Position numbers and translations under genes: made by a program
Source of the DNA: Chersky-267 sp963744115
GTDB lineage: Bacteria > Chloroflexota > Limnocylindria > Limnocylindrales > CSP1-4
Assembly: GCA_963744115.1 (NCBI GenBank)
Contig: CAVUSI010000003.1
Coordinates: 744,001 to 808,000 of the forward strand
Reading direction: 5' to 3'
DNA length: 64,000 bases
Shown: piece after piece, positions 35,778 through 44,216 of the stretch
Position numbering within the stretch: the first letter of the stretch is position 1
Layout of the letters: the number at the start of each line of letters is the position of its first letter
The notes under the pieces: generated by a model
What the model saw: only the letters and a program-made list of their open reading frames with translations
Database searches by the model: none
What the model was told of the DNA's origin: nothing

Positions 35778-37142
35778 GTGAGGCAGGGTTCGTCACGACT
35801 GGCAGGTTCGCGCCCGGTCCCCGATCTCATCACCGAGATCCCCGGGCCGAAGGCACGTGCGCACGTGGCCTATGACGAGACCTGGACGTCGCCGAGCCTG
35901 CCTCGCGCCTATCCGATCGTGCCGGTCCGCGGCGAGGGCGTGACCGTCGAGGACATCGACGGCAACCTGTTCCTCGACTTCGCCGCCGGGATCGCGGTCA
36001 CCTCGACCGGTCACAGCCACCCGCGCGTGGTCGCGGCGATCAAGGAACAGGCGGCCGAGCTCATCCACTTCAGCGCGTCGGACTTCTACCTGCCGATCTA
36101 CGCCGAGACCTGCGAGCGGATCGCCGGCATCTCGCCGATCGAGGGCCCGGCCCGGGTCTACCTCGGGAACTCGGGGACCGAGGTCGTCGAGGCGGCCATC
36201 AAGCTGGCCCGCTACGCGACCCATCGCCCATACGTCGTGGCGTTCCTCGGCGCGTTCCACGGGCGGACGTACGGCTCGGTCAGCCTCACCGCGTCGAAAG
36301 CCAAGTACCACGCGGGCTTCGGGCCCCTCCTGCCGGGCGTCTTCCACGCCCCGTATGGCAAGGTCGAGGACCTCCGCTGGTTCGACGAGGTCCTGTTCGA
36401 CAAGCTGGCTCCGGCCGACGAGGTCGCGGCGATCATCGTCGAGCCGATCCAGGGTGAGGGCGGGTACGTGGTCCCGGAGGACGGCTTCCTCCAGGGCTTG
36501 CGCGACATCTGCGACAGGCACGGCATCCTGCTCATCGCCGACGAGATCCAATCGGGCGCTGGGCGGACGGGCACGATGTGGGCGATCGAGCAGTGGGGTG
36601 TCCAGCCGGACATCCTGCTCACGGCCAAGGGCATCGCCAGCGGGATGCCGCTGGGCGCGCTCGTCGCCAACGCCTCGCTGCTCGAGGCCTGGGGCCGTGG
36701 GGCGCACGGCTCGACCTTCGGCGGCAATCCCGTCGCGTGTGCGGCGGCGCTGGCGACCATCGACCTGCTCGAAGAGGGCCTCATCGACAACGCGGCAGCT
36801 CGCGGCAAGCAGGCGCTCGCTGCGCTCCACCGGCTCCAGCTCCTCGTTCCTGGGCTGATCGCCGACGTCAGGGGCAAGGGTCTGATGCTCGGCGTCGAGT
36901 TCGACACGCCCGACCACGCGGAGGAGGTCCAGTGGGCCTGCTTCGAACGTGGCCTGCTCGTGCTCGAGTGCGGCCGGTCGAGCGTCCGGATGTCCCCGGC
37001 ACTGACCGTGACCGAGCTCGAGATGGCCACCGCCCTGCGGATCTTCGCGGAGGCCGTCGCGGACGTCGCCGGAGAGCACGGCGAGGTGCTCGAGGCGGCC
37101 CGGGCGGCCGGCGTGATGACCGGGGTCGAAGCCGCGGGCTGA
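35778..37142 (+). CDS. Class III aminotransferase, 4-aminobutyrate/acetylornithine type
   Basis: 454-aa PLP enzyme. Substrate/PLP loops: GNSGTEVVEAAIKLARYAT, FLGAFHGRTYGS, EPIQGEGGYVVP, LLIADEIQSGAGRTG; the PLP lysine is Lys284 in LLTAKGIASGMPLGA. EPIQGEGGY and the length favour GABA, ornithine or related omega-aminotransferases. GTG 35778 follows GAGGTGG. A clear palindrome just upstream suggests substrate-dependent control. The aldehyde dehydrogenase at 31574 could take the semialdehyde product, but the genes are separated. Confidence 0.85.
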   Translation: MRQGSSRLAGSRPVPDLITEIPGPKARAHVAYDETWTSPSLPRAYPIVPVRGEGVTVEDIDGNLFLDFAAGIAVTSTGHSHPRVVAAIKEQAAELIHFSASDFYLPIYAETCERIAGISPIEGPARVYLGNSGTEVVEAAIKLARYATHRPYVVAFLGAFHGRTYGSVSLTASKAKYHAGFGPLLPGVFHAPYGKVEDLRWFDEVLFDKLAPADEVAAIIVEPIQGEGGYVVPEDGFLQGLRDICDRHGILLIADEIQSGAGRTGTMWAIEQWGVQPDILLTAKGIASGMPLGALVANASLLEAWGRGAHGSTFGGNPVACAAALATIDLLEEGLIDNAAARGKQALAALHRLQLLVPGLIADVRGKGLMLGVEFDTPDHAEEVQWACFERGLLVLECGRSSVRMSPALTVTELEMATALRIFAEAVADVAGEHGEVLEAARAAGVMTGVEAAG

Positions 37143-37172
37143 CCATCCTGGCAGGCGCGGTCGCTCCCGGGT

Positions 37173-38390
37173 TCAGGCTCGCGCGATCGTGTCGACCTCG
37201 TCGGCGGTGCTCAGGTCCGACGACCACAGCCGTCCGGCGATGACCACCAGGCCGAGCAGGATGGCGGTGCCCATGATCGGGGCGCCGATCCTCTTGAGCT
37301 CGGGCGAGACCGCGATCAACCCGACCAGGAAGACGACGAGCCCGCCGTTCATCGCCCAGTAGACGACCTGGTCGGCCCAGGCCCAGCGGGAGCGGCGGTC
37401 CGCCGCGAGACGGAGGGCGAGCCCGAAGATCAGGTTGGTGATCACCCCGATGAACGCGGCGTGATCGCTGGCGACGAGGACGCCCGCCGGGATCTTGTTC
37501 GCGTCGCCGGTCGAGATGAACAGGAAGACCACGTACAGGAAGATCGCCGTCGCGACCACGACGAAGAGGGCGGAGGTCGCGAGGTGGCGTTCGGGAGTCG
37601 CGGTCCGCCAGCCGATCCGGACGGCCGAGGGGAGCACGCGCCCGATGAACAACCCCACGGCGAACAGCTCGACCAGGAGGTAGATGCCGCCCACGGCCTG
37701 GACGGCGCTCGCGTCGAGGAACAGGAGGGTCAGCGCCAGCAACAGCCCGCCGCCGAACAGCGCGAAGACCTGGGCCATGCCGCCGCGCGAGCGTCTCCGC
37801 AAGCCGATGACCCGCCACTCGAGCAGGCCCATCGCGACGAGGATGAGGTAGCTGAAGACCATCGTCCCGGCATGGGCGCCGATGGCGTCCGATCCGCCCG
37901 GGAACAGGCTCGTCCCGCTCGCGAACTGGATCTGGAGGAGGACCCCGATGACCGCGCCATAGGCGAAGCTGGTCAGGCCGAGCGTCACCGCGAGGAGCGG
38001 GATCGTCGGCTCGCGTGTCAGCGCGATCCAGGCCCAGCCGACCAGCCACAGGATCACGACGAGCAGCAGCGTTCCCGTGACCGCGCGGGCGGTGAAGTTC
38101 CCGGAATAGAACGCGGCCACATAGATCGGGACCAGGATGGCCAGGGCGATCGCCAGTCGCCGGTCGGCTCGACGGACCAGCCAGAACGCCGCCGCCACCA
38201 GGCTCAGCGTGATCCAGCCCAGCGTTCCCGAGTGGACGTGGGTCAGCAGCTGGTTGTGGTCGAACTCGTACAGGTCGAGGCCGTTGACGATCCCGATCGC
38301 AACGGTGATCACGAACAGGGCCATCGCGACGAGGAACAGGCCCCGCGACACCGGGGCCCAACCGGCGGAGACGCGCTGGGACGTCACCAC
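37173..38390 (-). CDS. Heme-copper-oxidase-like membrane protein (lone subunit I-like)
   Basis: About 405 aa with roughly 11-12 membrane helices. Histidines occur in helix-flanking positions reminiscent of cbb3/nitric-oxide-reductase subunit I: HNQLLTHVHSGTLGW (near 45-60), IGAHAGTMVFSY and VASDHAAFIGV. No CuA subunit, cytochrome or assembly gene is adjacent. It may be a distant, possibly non-pumping relative such as a heme sensor or NnrS-like protein. Start GTG 38390 (or GTG 38387) follows GGAGGG. The assignment rests only on hydropathy and histidine pattern. Confidence 0.5.
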   Translation of the reverse strand: MVTSQRVSAGWAPVSRGLFLVAMALFVITVAIGIVNGLDLYEFDHNQLLTHVHSGTLGWITLSLVAAAFWLVRRADRRLAIALAILVPIYVAAFYSGNFTARAVTGTLLLVVILWLVGWAWIALTREPTIPLLAVTLGLTSFAYGAVIGVLLQIQFASGTSLFPGGSDAIGAHAGTMVFSYLILVAMGLLEWRVIGLRRRSRGGMAQVFALFGGGLLLALTLLFLDASAVQAVGGIYLLVELFAVGLFIGRVLPSAVRIGWRTATPERHLATSALFVVVATAIFLYVVFLFISTGDANKIPAGVLVASDHAAFIGVITNLIFGLALRLAADRRSRWAWADQVVYWAMNGGLVVFLVGLIAVSPELKRIGAPIMGTAILLGLVVIAGRLWSSDLSTADEVDTIARA

Positions 38391-38502
38391 GAGACACCCT
38401 CCATCCCTCGCGGGACACGGCATCCGCGCGGCACCGGTCCCGCCCCACCCGCATCCTACGCAACGCGACCCCGGCGGGGAAGCGGCCCGGGCCGGCGCCC
38501 GC

Positions 38503-38538
38503 GATAATCGACCGGTGAGGATCGAGACCGCCGCGTGA
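38503..38538 (+). promoter_or_regulatory. Leaderless promoter with 7-codon upstream ORF
   Basis: GATAAT (38503-38508) is followed by 6 nt and GTG 38515, which opens the seven-codon reading frame MRIETAA. Its stop TGA (38536-38538) overlaps the GTG start (38535) of the CoA-transferase gene, which has no good ribosome site of its own. Translation re-initiation from this leader is an inference. Confidence 0.35.
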
Positions 38539-39458
38539 CGAGCTCCAAGGTCGCGACGATGCGCGATGCGGTCGCCGAGATCGTCCGGGACGGGGACACC
38601 GTGGCGATCGAGGGGTTCACCCACCTCATCTCGTTCGCGGCCGGTCACGAGATCATCCGGCAGCGCAAGCGGGACCTGACCCTCGCCCGGCTGACCCCGG
38701 ATCTCATCTACGACCAGATGGTCGCGGGCGGCGTCGCCCGCAAGCTGATCTTCAGCTGGCTGGGGAACCCGGGTGTCGGGGGGCTGAACGCGATCCGGCG
38801 CCGCATCGAGGACGCCGACCCGGCGCCGCTCGAGCTCGAGGAGTACAGCCATTTCGGCATGGTCGGGCGATACACCGCCGGGGCGGCGAACCTGCCGTTC
38901 TACCCGCTCCGGTCGTACTTCGAGACCGACCTGCCCAAGGCGAACCCTCTGATCCGGCCGATCGAATCGCCGTACGGCGACGGGATGGTCTATGCGGTCC
39001 CGCCGCTTCGGCCCGACGTCACCGTGGTCCACGCGCAGCGTGCCGATGCCAGCGGCAACACCCAGGTCTGGGGCCTGCTCGGCTGCCAGAAGGAAGCGGC
39101 GTTCGCGGCGGAGCGGGTGATCGTCGTGGTCGAGGAGCTCGTCGACGAAGCCGTGATCCGGGCCGACCCCAACCGGACCATCATCCCCGGTCTGGTGGTC
39201 GACGCGGTGGTGGTCGAGCCGTGGGGCGCGCATCCGTCGTACGTCCAGGGCGCGTACGACCGCGACAACCGGTTCTACCTCGACTGGGATCCGATCAGCC
39301 GCGACGAGACGGCCGTCCAGGCCTGGCTCGACGAGTGGGTCTACGGCCTGGATGGGCGGCCGGCCTACCTCGACAAGCTCGGGCCCGAGCGGGTGGCGTC
39401 GCTGCTGCCGAGTGGCGCCGCGCCGTCCGGGTCGGTCGACTACGGGCAGTACCGATGA
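38535..39458 (+). CDS. CoA-transferase subunit A (glutaconate CoA-transferase/IpdA-like)
   Basis: 307-aa alpha subunit of a family I CoA transferase. Recognisable are VRDGDTVAIEGFTHLISFAAGHEIIRQ, LIYDQMVAGGVARKLIFSW and DVTVVHAQRADASGNTQVWG. The length and pattern resemble glutaconate CoA-transferase A and the actinobacterial steroid-ring hydrolase subunit IpdA. It moves CoA between a dicarboxylic or ring-opened acid and an acyl-CoA, or hydrolyses such a thioester. The beta-subunit gene overlaps by ATGA. Confidence 0.8.
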   Translation: MTSSKVATMRDAVAEIVRDGDTVAIEGFTHLISFAAGHEIIRQRKRDLTLARLTPDLIYDQMVAGGVARKLIFSWLGNPGVGGLNAIRRRIEDADPAPLELEEYSHFGMVGRYTAGAANLPFYPLRSYFETDLPKANPLIRPIESPYGDGMVYAVPPLRPDVTVVHAQRADASGNTQVWGLLGCQKEAAFAAERVIVVVEELVDEAVIRADPNRTIIPGLVVDAVVVEPWGAHPSYVQGAYDRDNRFYLDWDPISRDETAVQAWLDEWVYGLDGRPAYLDKLGPERVASLLPSGAAPSGSVDYGQYR

Positions 39459-40246
39459 CCACCCCGTCCCCCGCGAGCTTCTCGAAGTCCGAGATGATGA
39501 TCGTGGCCGCCGCGCGCGAATTGGCCGGTCAGCACGTCTGCTTCGTCGGCGTCGGGCTGCCGAACATCGCGGTCAACCTCGCCAAGCGGACGGTGACGCC
39601 CGACCTCGAGCTCGTCTACGAGGCCGGAGTCTTCGGCGCCGAGCCGGCGCGCCTGCCGCTGAGCATCGGCGACCCGACGATCGTGACCGGGGCGACCGCC
39701 GTGACCAGCATGTACGAGCTGTTCAGCTTCTACCTGCAGGGTGGCCTGATCGACGTCGGCTTCCTCGGGGCGGCCCAGATCGACCGCTACGGGAACATCA
39801 ACACGACCATCATCGGCGATGACTACGCCCATCCGAAGACCCGCCTACCCGGATCCGGCGGCGCCTGCGAGATCGCCATCAACGCCCGCCAGGTGTTCGT
39901 GATCATGCGCCAGTCCAAGCGCTCGTTCGTCGAACGGATCGACTTCCGGACGAGTCCGGGCAACCTCGGCGGCGCCGAGAATGCCGCGCGGATCCGACGC
40001 GAGCAGGGGTGGCTCGGGATGGGTCCCACGGTCGTGGTCACCGATCTCGGGATCTACCATTTCGACGACGATGGCGAGATGCGTCTCGACTCGCTCCACC
40101 CCGGGGCGACGCTCGACGCCGTCCGCGACACGATCGGTTGGGATCCACGCCTGGCGGTCGAGGTGCGGACGACGCCCGAGCCGACGGCGGAGGAGCTTCG
40201 GCTGATCCGGGTCGAGCTCGATCCGGACGGCGCCTACACGAAGTAG
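39455..40246 (+). CDS. CoA-transferase subunit B (glutaconate CoA-transferase/IpdB-like)
   Basis: 263-aa beta subunit. FVGVGLPNIAVNLAKR starts the CoA-binding region; YEAGVFGAEP holds the glutamate at the position of the catalytic residue; QIDRYGNINTTIIG and GSGGACEIAINARQVFVIM follow. Retention of the glutamate favours a true transferase over the hydrolytic variants. ATG 39455 overlaps the subunit-A stop. No further degradation genes are linked, so the pathway is open. Confidence 0.8.
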   Translation: MTTPSPASFSKSEMMIVAAARELAGQHVCFVGVGLPNIAVNLAKRTVTPDLELVYEAGVFGAEPARLPLSIGDPTIVTGATAVTSMYELFSFYLQGGLIDVGFLGAAQIDRYGNINTTIIGDDYAHPKTRLPGSGGACEIAINARQVFVIMRQSKRSFVERIDFRTSPGNLGGAENAARIRREQGWLGMGPTVVVTDLGIYHFDDDGEMRLDSLHPGATLDAVRDTIGWDPRLAVEVRTTPEPTAEELRLIRVELDPDGAYTK

Positions 40247-40271
40247 TCGTCGCGGGCCGGGTACGGCCCGC

Positions 40272-40277
40272 TACCAT
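40272..40277 (+). promoter_or_regulatory. -10 element of leaderless ABC cassette transcript
   Basis: TACCAT followed by 6 nt and GTG 40284, with no Shine-Dalgarno sequence in between. Confidence 0.4.
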
Positions 40278-40283
40278 GAACGC

Positions 40284-41222
40284 GTGACGGCCCAGCCCAT
40301 CGAGCCCGGACCCGACGCGCCGGTCGTGCGCGTCGATGCCCTGACCAAGCGATTCGACACGGTCACCGCGCTCGACGACCTGACCCTCGAGCTCGGCCGC
40401 GGGATCATCGGCCTGGTCGGCGCAAACGGGGCGGGCAAGTCCACGCTGATCAAGATCCTGCTCGGGCTCCTCCCGGCGACCAGCGGCTCGGTCGCCGTGC
40501 TCGGGATCGATCCGGCGATCCACGGCACGATGCTGCGGCAATACGTCGGCTATATGCCCGAGCACAACGTCATGCCGCCGGACATCAGCGCGACCGAGCT
40601 CGTGGCGCACCTCGCCCAGCTGTCGGGCCTGCCCAGCGCCGCCGCGCGCGAGCGGACCTCCGATGTCCTCCGTCACGTCGGCCTGTACGAGGAGCGGTAC
40701 CGCCCGATCGGCGGCTACTCGACGGGGATGCGCCAGCGCGCCCAGCTGGCACAGGCGATCGTCCACGACCCGCGCCTCCTTCTGCTCGACGAGCCGACCA
40801 ACGGGCTCGATCCATCGGGACGCGACGAGATGCTCGACCTGGTCCAGCGGACCGGTCAGGAGTTCGGGATCACGGTCATCCTCGCGAGCCACCTGCTCGG
40901 CGAGATCGAGCAGGTGTGCGACTTCCTCGTCGCGATCGACGCCGGCAAGCTCCTCCGGGCCGATGCGATGACGGCGTTCACCTCGGAGACCGGGATCCTG
41001 ACCGTCGAGGTAGAGCACGGCCGAGATGCGCTCGTCGCGGCACTCACCGCGCGCGGCGTCAAGGCGACCGCCGCACCCCCCGACGGCGACGCGCGAGCCC
41101 TCCAGGTGGCGCTCGACGGGATCGAGCCGTACGACCTCATCCGCGATGCGGTCGCTGAGCTCGAGCTGCCGCTCATCCGGATCGAGAATCGCCGGCACAC
41201 CCTCGAGGACCTGTTCCGGTGA
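40284..41222 (+). CDS. ABC-2-type transporter ATPase 1
   Basis: 312-aa ATPase. Walker A GANGAGKSTL, signature YSTGMRQRAQLAQ (the STGMRQ variant common in ABC-2 exporters), Walker B RLLLLDEPTNGLDP, switch LASHLLGEIE. A C-terminal accessory domain of about 80 residues follows. First gene of an ATPase-permease-ATPase-permease cassette with overlapping or near-overlapping genes. Confidence 0.88.
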   Translation: MTAQPIEPGPDAPVVRVDALTKRFDTVTALDDLTLELGRGIIGLVGANGAGKSTLIKILLGLLPATSGSVAVLGIDPAIHGTMLRQYVGYMPEHNVMPPDISATELVAHLAQLSGLPSAAARERTSDVLRHVGLYEERYRPIGGYSTGMRQRAQLAQAIVHDPRLLLLDEPTNGLDPSGRDEMLDLVQRTGQEFGITVILASHLLGEIEQVCDFLVAIDAGKLLRADAMTAFTSETGILTVEVEHGRDALVAALTARGVKATAAPPDGDARALQVALDGIEPYDLIRDAVAELELPLIRIENRRHTLEDLFR

Positions 41223-42103
41223 CCGGCTCGATCTACGACCTCGGCTACCGCCGCTACGACGGTCCGCGCCTCGGCCGCCGGCACGCGGTCGTGGCCCTGT
41301 TCCGCCATTCGCTCCGGAGCGTGTTCGGCATCGGGCGGAGCGGCCGCGCCAAGATCCTGCCGTTCATCTGCATCGGCCTGCCGACCCTCATCGCGGCGAT
41401 CCTCGTCGCCGTCCGCGCGCTCGCGGGGCGGGCCGGCTTCGAGAACGTCCAGCTCGTCCCGGGCCACGACGGGATCTATCCGATCATCGCGGTCTTCCCG
41501 ACCTTGTTCGTCGCGGCCCAGGCGCCCGAGCTGCTCGGCCGCGACCAGCGCTATCGAACGCTGACCCTGTACTTCTCGCGAGCCCTGCACCGACCCGATT
41601 ACGCGATCGGCAAGCTGCTCGCCCTGAGCGTCGGCGTCGGGGTGATCCTGATCCTGCCGCAGCTCGTGACGACCATCGGGACGATCCTGCTCACCGCCGA
41701 CACGGCCAAGGGGATCACCAAGGAGCTGGGGACCCTGCCCGCGGTCGTCGGATCGACGCTCGTCATCTCGGTCGTGACCGCGGCCATCGCCCTGGCGGTC
41801 GCCTCGCTGACCTCCCGGCGGGCGTATGCCACCGCGGCGATCTTCGGGGTGCTCATCATCCCCGACATCGTGGCGAGCGTCGTCATCGGCCTCGACCTCG
41901 GCGGCGTGTCGCAATGGATCGTCCTGTTCGACATCGGTGCGCTCATCGATGGGGCGAACGCCTGGTTCTTCGGCGTCGTCACCACCAATTCGGCGGCGTT
42001 CGGGTCCGGGGTCCCCCCAGGGATCCTGACCCTGGCCGCGCTCGTCGTCGGAGCCGCCGCCACCGGCTTCCTCGTCGTCCGCTACCAGCGGATCGCGGCG
42101 TGA
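41219..42103 (+). CDS. ABC-2-type transporter permease 1
   Basis: 294-aa membrane protein with about six helices (IGLPTLIAAILVAVRALA; IIAVFPTLFVAAQAPELLG; LLALSVGVGVILILPQLV; VGSTLVISVVTAAIALAVA and two more). The conserved N-terminus IYDLGYRRYDGPRLGR is typical of a bacterial ABC-2 subfamily of unknown cargo. GTG 41219 overlaps the ATPase-1 stop (GTGA). Confidence 0.8.
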   Translation: MTGSIYDLGYRRYDGPRLGRRHAVVALFRHSLRSVFGIGRSGRAKILPFICIGLPTLIAAILVAVRALAGRAGFENVQLVPGHDGIYPIIAVFPTLFVAAQAPELLGRDQRYRTLTLYFSRALHRPDYAIGKLLALSVGVGVILILPQLVTTIGTILLTADTAKGITKELGTLPAVVGSTLVISVVTAAIALAVASLTSRRAYATAAIFGVLIIPDIVASVVIGLDLGGVSQWIVLFDIGALIDGANAWFFGVVTTNSAAFGSGVPPGILTLAALVVGAAATGFLVVRYQRIAA

Positions 42104-43086
42104 CCGACACCGCGATCCCGGGCTGGGGCACCACCGGCGCCGGGCCGGTCCGTCCGCCGCGGCCGCTCGACCCGACCGCCGCGGTCGAGCTCCAGGACGT
42201 TTCCCGCTGGTACGGCAACGTGGTCGCCGTCAACGACATCTCGTTCGTCCTGACGCCGGGCATCACCGGGCTGCTCGGCCCGAACGGGGCGGGGAAGTCG
42301 ACCCTCCTGCACATGATCTCCGGGCTGCTCCGGCCATCCGCCGGGCAGGTCGTCATCCGGGGCGCGCCGGCCTGGCGCGATCCCGCGATCTACCGTCGGA
42401 TCGGTCTCGTCCCCGAACGCGAGGCCGTCTATCCGTTCCTCACCGGCCGCCAGTTCGCGCTGCTCAACGCCAGGCTCCAGGCGCTTCCGGAACCGGAGAT
42501 CGCCGCGGATCGGGCGATCGCCCGGGTCGAGCTGACCGACGCTGCGGACCGGCCGATCGGCACCTACTCCAAGGGCATGCGCCAGCGGGCGAAGATCGCC
42601 GGGGCGCTCGTCCACGATCCGCCGATCCTCCTGCTCGATGAGCCGTTCAACGGGATGGACCCGCGCCAGCGACTCCAGATGATGGAGATGCTCCGCGAGA
42701 TGGCCGCCGCCGGGCGGACGATCCTGTTCAGCTCGCACATCCTCGAGGAGGTCGAGCGGCTGGCCCAGAACGTGCTGGTCATCGTGGCCGGCAGGCTGGC
42801 GGCGTCGGGTGACTTCCGGGCCATCCGGAAGCTGATGACCGATCGGCCGCACACGTTCACGATCCGCTCGTCGGACGATCGCCGGCTGGCCGCGGGTCTG
42901 GTCGGGACCGCGGCGGTCTATGGGGTCGAGCTGACCGACGGCCGGCTGTCGGTCCGGACATCGGACTTCGGCGCGTTCACGCGGGCGCTGGCCGGCGTCG
43001 CCAGGGATGCGCGGCTGACCCTGTTCGAGGTCCGGCCGACCGACGAGGACCTCGAGAGCGTCTTCGGCTACCTGGTGCAGCGGTGA
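42100..43086 (+). CDS. ABC-2-type transporter ATPase 2
   Basis: 328-aa ATPase. Walker A GPNGAGKSTLL, signature YSKGMRQRAKIAG, Walker B ILLLDEPFNGMDP, switch FSSHILEEVE, then a C-terminal domain of about 90 residues ending in LFEVRPTDEDLESVFGYLV. GTG 42100 overlaps the permease-1 stop (GTGA). Two different ATPases in one cassette suggest a heterodimeric exporter. Confidence 0.88.
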   Translation: MTDTAIPGWGTTGAGPVRPPRPLDPTAAVELQDVSRWYGNVVAVNDISFVLTPGITGLLGPNGAGKSTLLHMISGLLRPSAGQVVIRGAPAWRDPAIYRRIGLVPEREAVYPFLTGRQFALLNARLQALPEPEIAADRAIARVELTDAADRPIGTYSKGMRQRAKIAGALVHDPPILLLDEPFNGMDPRQRLQMMEMLREMAAAGRTILFSSHILEEVERLAQNVLVIVAGRLAASGDFRAIRKLMTDRPHTFTIRSSDDRRLAAGLVGTAAVYGVELTDGRLSVRTSDFGAFTRALAGVARDARLTLFEVRPTDEDLESVFGYLVQR

Positions 43087-43102
43087 ACCGGTCGGTGCCC
43101 GG

Positions 43103-43837
43103 ATGATCAGGGCGATCGCCGGGGTCACGTTCCGCGCGCTCGCCGGCAGGCGCCGGACCCTGCTCGTGATGCTGCTCTGTGCCCTCCCGGTCCTCGTGGC
43201 GCTGCTCGTCCGCGCCTCCGGGCGGGCCACCGACCTCGATACCGTCACGGCGACCGTCGTCGATCGGCTGGTGATCTCGACCCTCGTGCCGCTGGTCGCC
43301 CTCGTCTTCGGGACGTCGGCGCTCGGCTCCGAGCTCGACGACGGCACCGCGGTGTACCTCCTCGCCAAGCCGATCTCCCGCTGGCGGATCGTCGTGGCCA
43401 AGGTCGTCGTCGCGGCGGGACTGGCCGTCATCGTGACCGTGCCGGCCGCGTTCGCCTCGGCCGCGCTCCTCGGTTCGGGCTCGAACTGGCTGCCGCATGC
43501 GCTGGGCTATGCGGCCGGGACGGCGATCGCGGCCAGCCTGTACGTCATGATCTTCCTGGCCCTGAGCCTGGTGACGTCCCGGGCGCTCGCGATCGGCCTG
43601 GTCTACGTCCTCGTCTGGGAGGGGATCCTGGCCGGGCTGTTCGCCGGGACGCGGACGTTCAGCATCCGGCAGTACGCCCTCGGCGTGGCCCAGGCGATCG
43701 GCGGCCCGGCCACGGCGAACGGCCCCGAGCGTCTCGAGGGCGCGACCGCGATCACGCTGGCCGTCGCCGTCTTCGCGATCGCCCTGGTCATCGCGATCCG
43801 CCGCCTCCAGTCGTTCGAGGTCGGCGAGTCGGATTGA
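43103..43837 (+). CDS. ABC-2-type transporter permease 2
   Basis: 244-aa permease with about six helices (LVMLLCALPVLVALLV; LVISTLVPLVALVFGTSALG; WRIVVAKVVVAAGLAVIVTV; and three more). The motif SELDDGTAVYLLAKPISRW after helix 2 is shared by ABC-2 permeases of the CcmB/NosY type. ATG 43103 lies 16 nt after the ATPase-2 stop. Cargo unknown. Confidence 0.8.
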   Translation: MIRAIAGVTFRALAGRRRTLLVMLLCALPVLVALLVRASGRATDLDTVTATVVDRLVISTLVPLVALVFGTSALGSELDDGTAVYLLAKPISRWRIVVAKVVVAAGLAVIVTVPAAFASAALLGSGSNWLPHALGYAAGTAIAASLYVMIFLALSLVTSRALAIGLVYVLVWEGILAGLFAGTRTFSIRQYALGVAQAIGGPATANGPERLEGATAITLAVAVFAIALVIAIRRLQSFEVGESD

Positions 43838-44216
43838 CGGTCGCCACGACCTACGGAACGGCGTTGTGGCGCCGCCGTCACGGTCTGCGCTGCGAACCCA
43901 CGATCGACCTCGCGACGGAGGCCCGGCCTCCTGACGGTGCGCGATGACAACGACTTCGCCGGACGCCGGGGACACATCCCGCCGATCCCGTGTATCCTCC
44001 GCCGGAACGCGGACCCACCGAACGGGAACACGACAACCGAAGAACGCCGCCGAACGGCCGACCTGGTGTCGTCGTCTCGTCGTCAGCCATCGCTGACGCT
44101 GTCCTCATTCCCGCCACGCATCCGTGTGGCTTCCTCCTGCGGAACGTTCCGTGCCGTCGTGCGGCCCAGCCCATCGCCATCGCGCGCAACGCGATGCCCT
44201 GGTGGAGAGGAGCACA
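43838..44216. other. Long leader region upstream of NlpC/P60 gene
   Basis: About 380 nt without a gene. It includes a stable 7-bp hairpin CGTCAGC-CATC-GCTGACG (44081-44098), and around 43980-44030 a weak resemblance to the 5' part of c-di-AMP (ydaO) riboswitches (GCCGATCC, CCGCCGGAACGCGGACCCACC), which often precede NlpC/P60 genes. The second conserved half is not evident, so this is only a candidate leader RNA. Confidence 0.25.
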
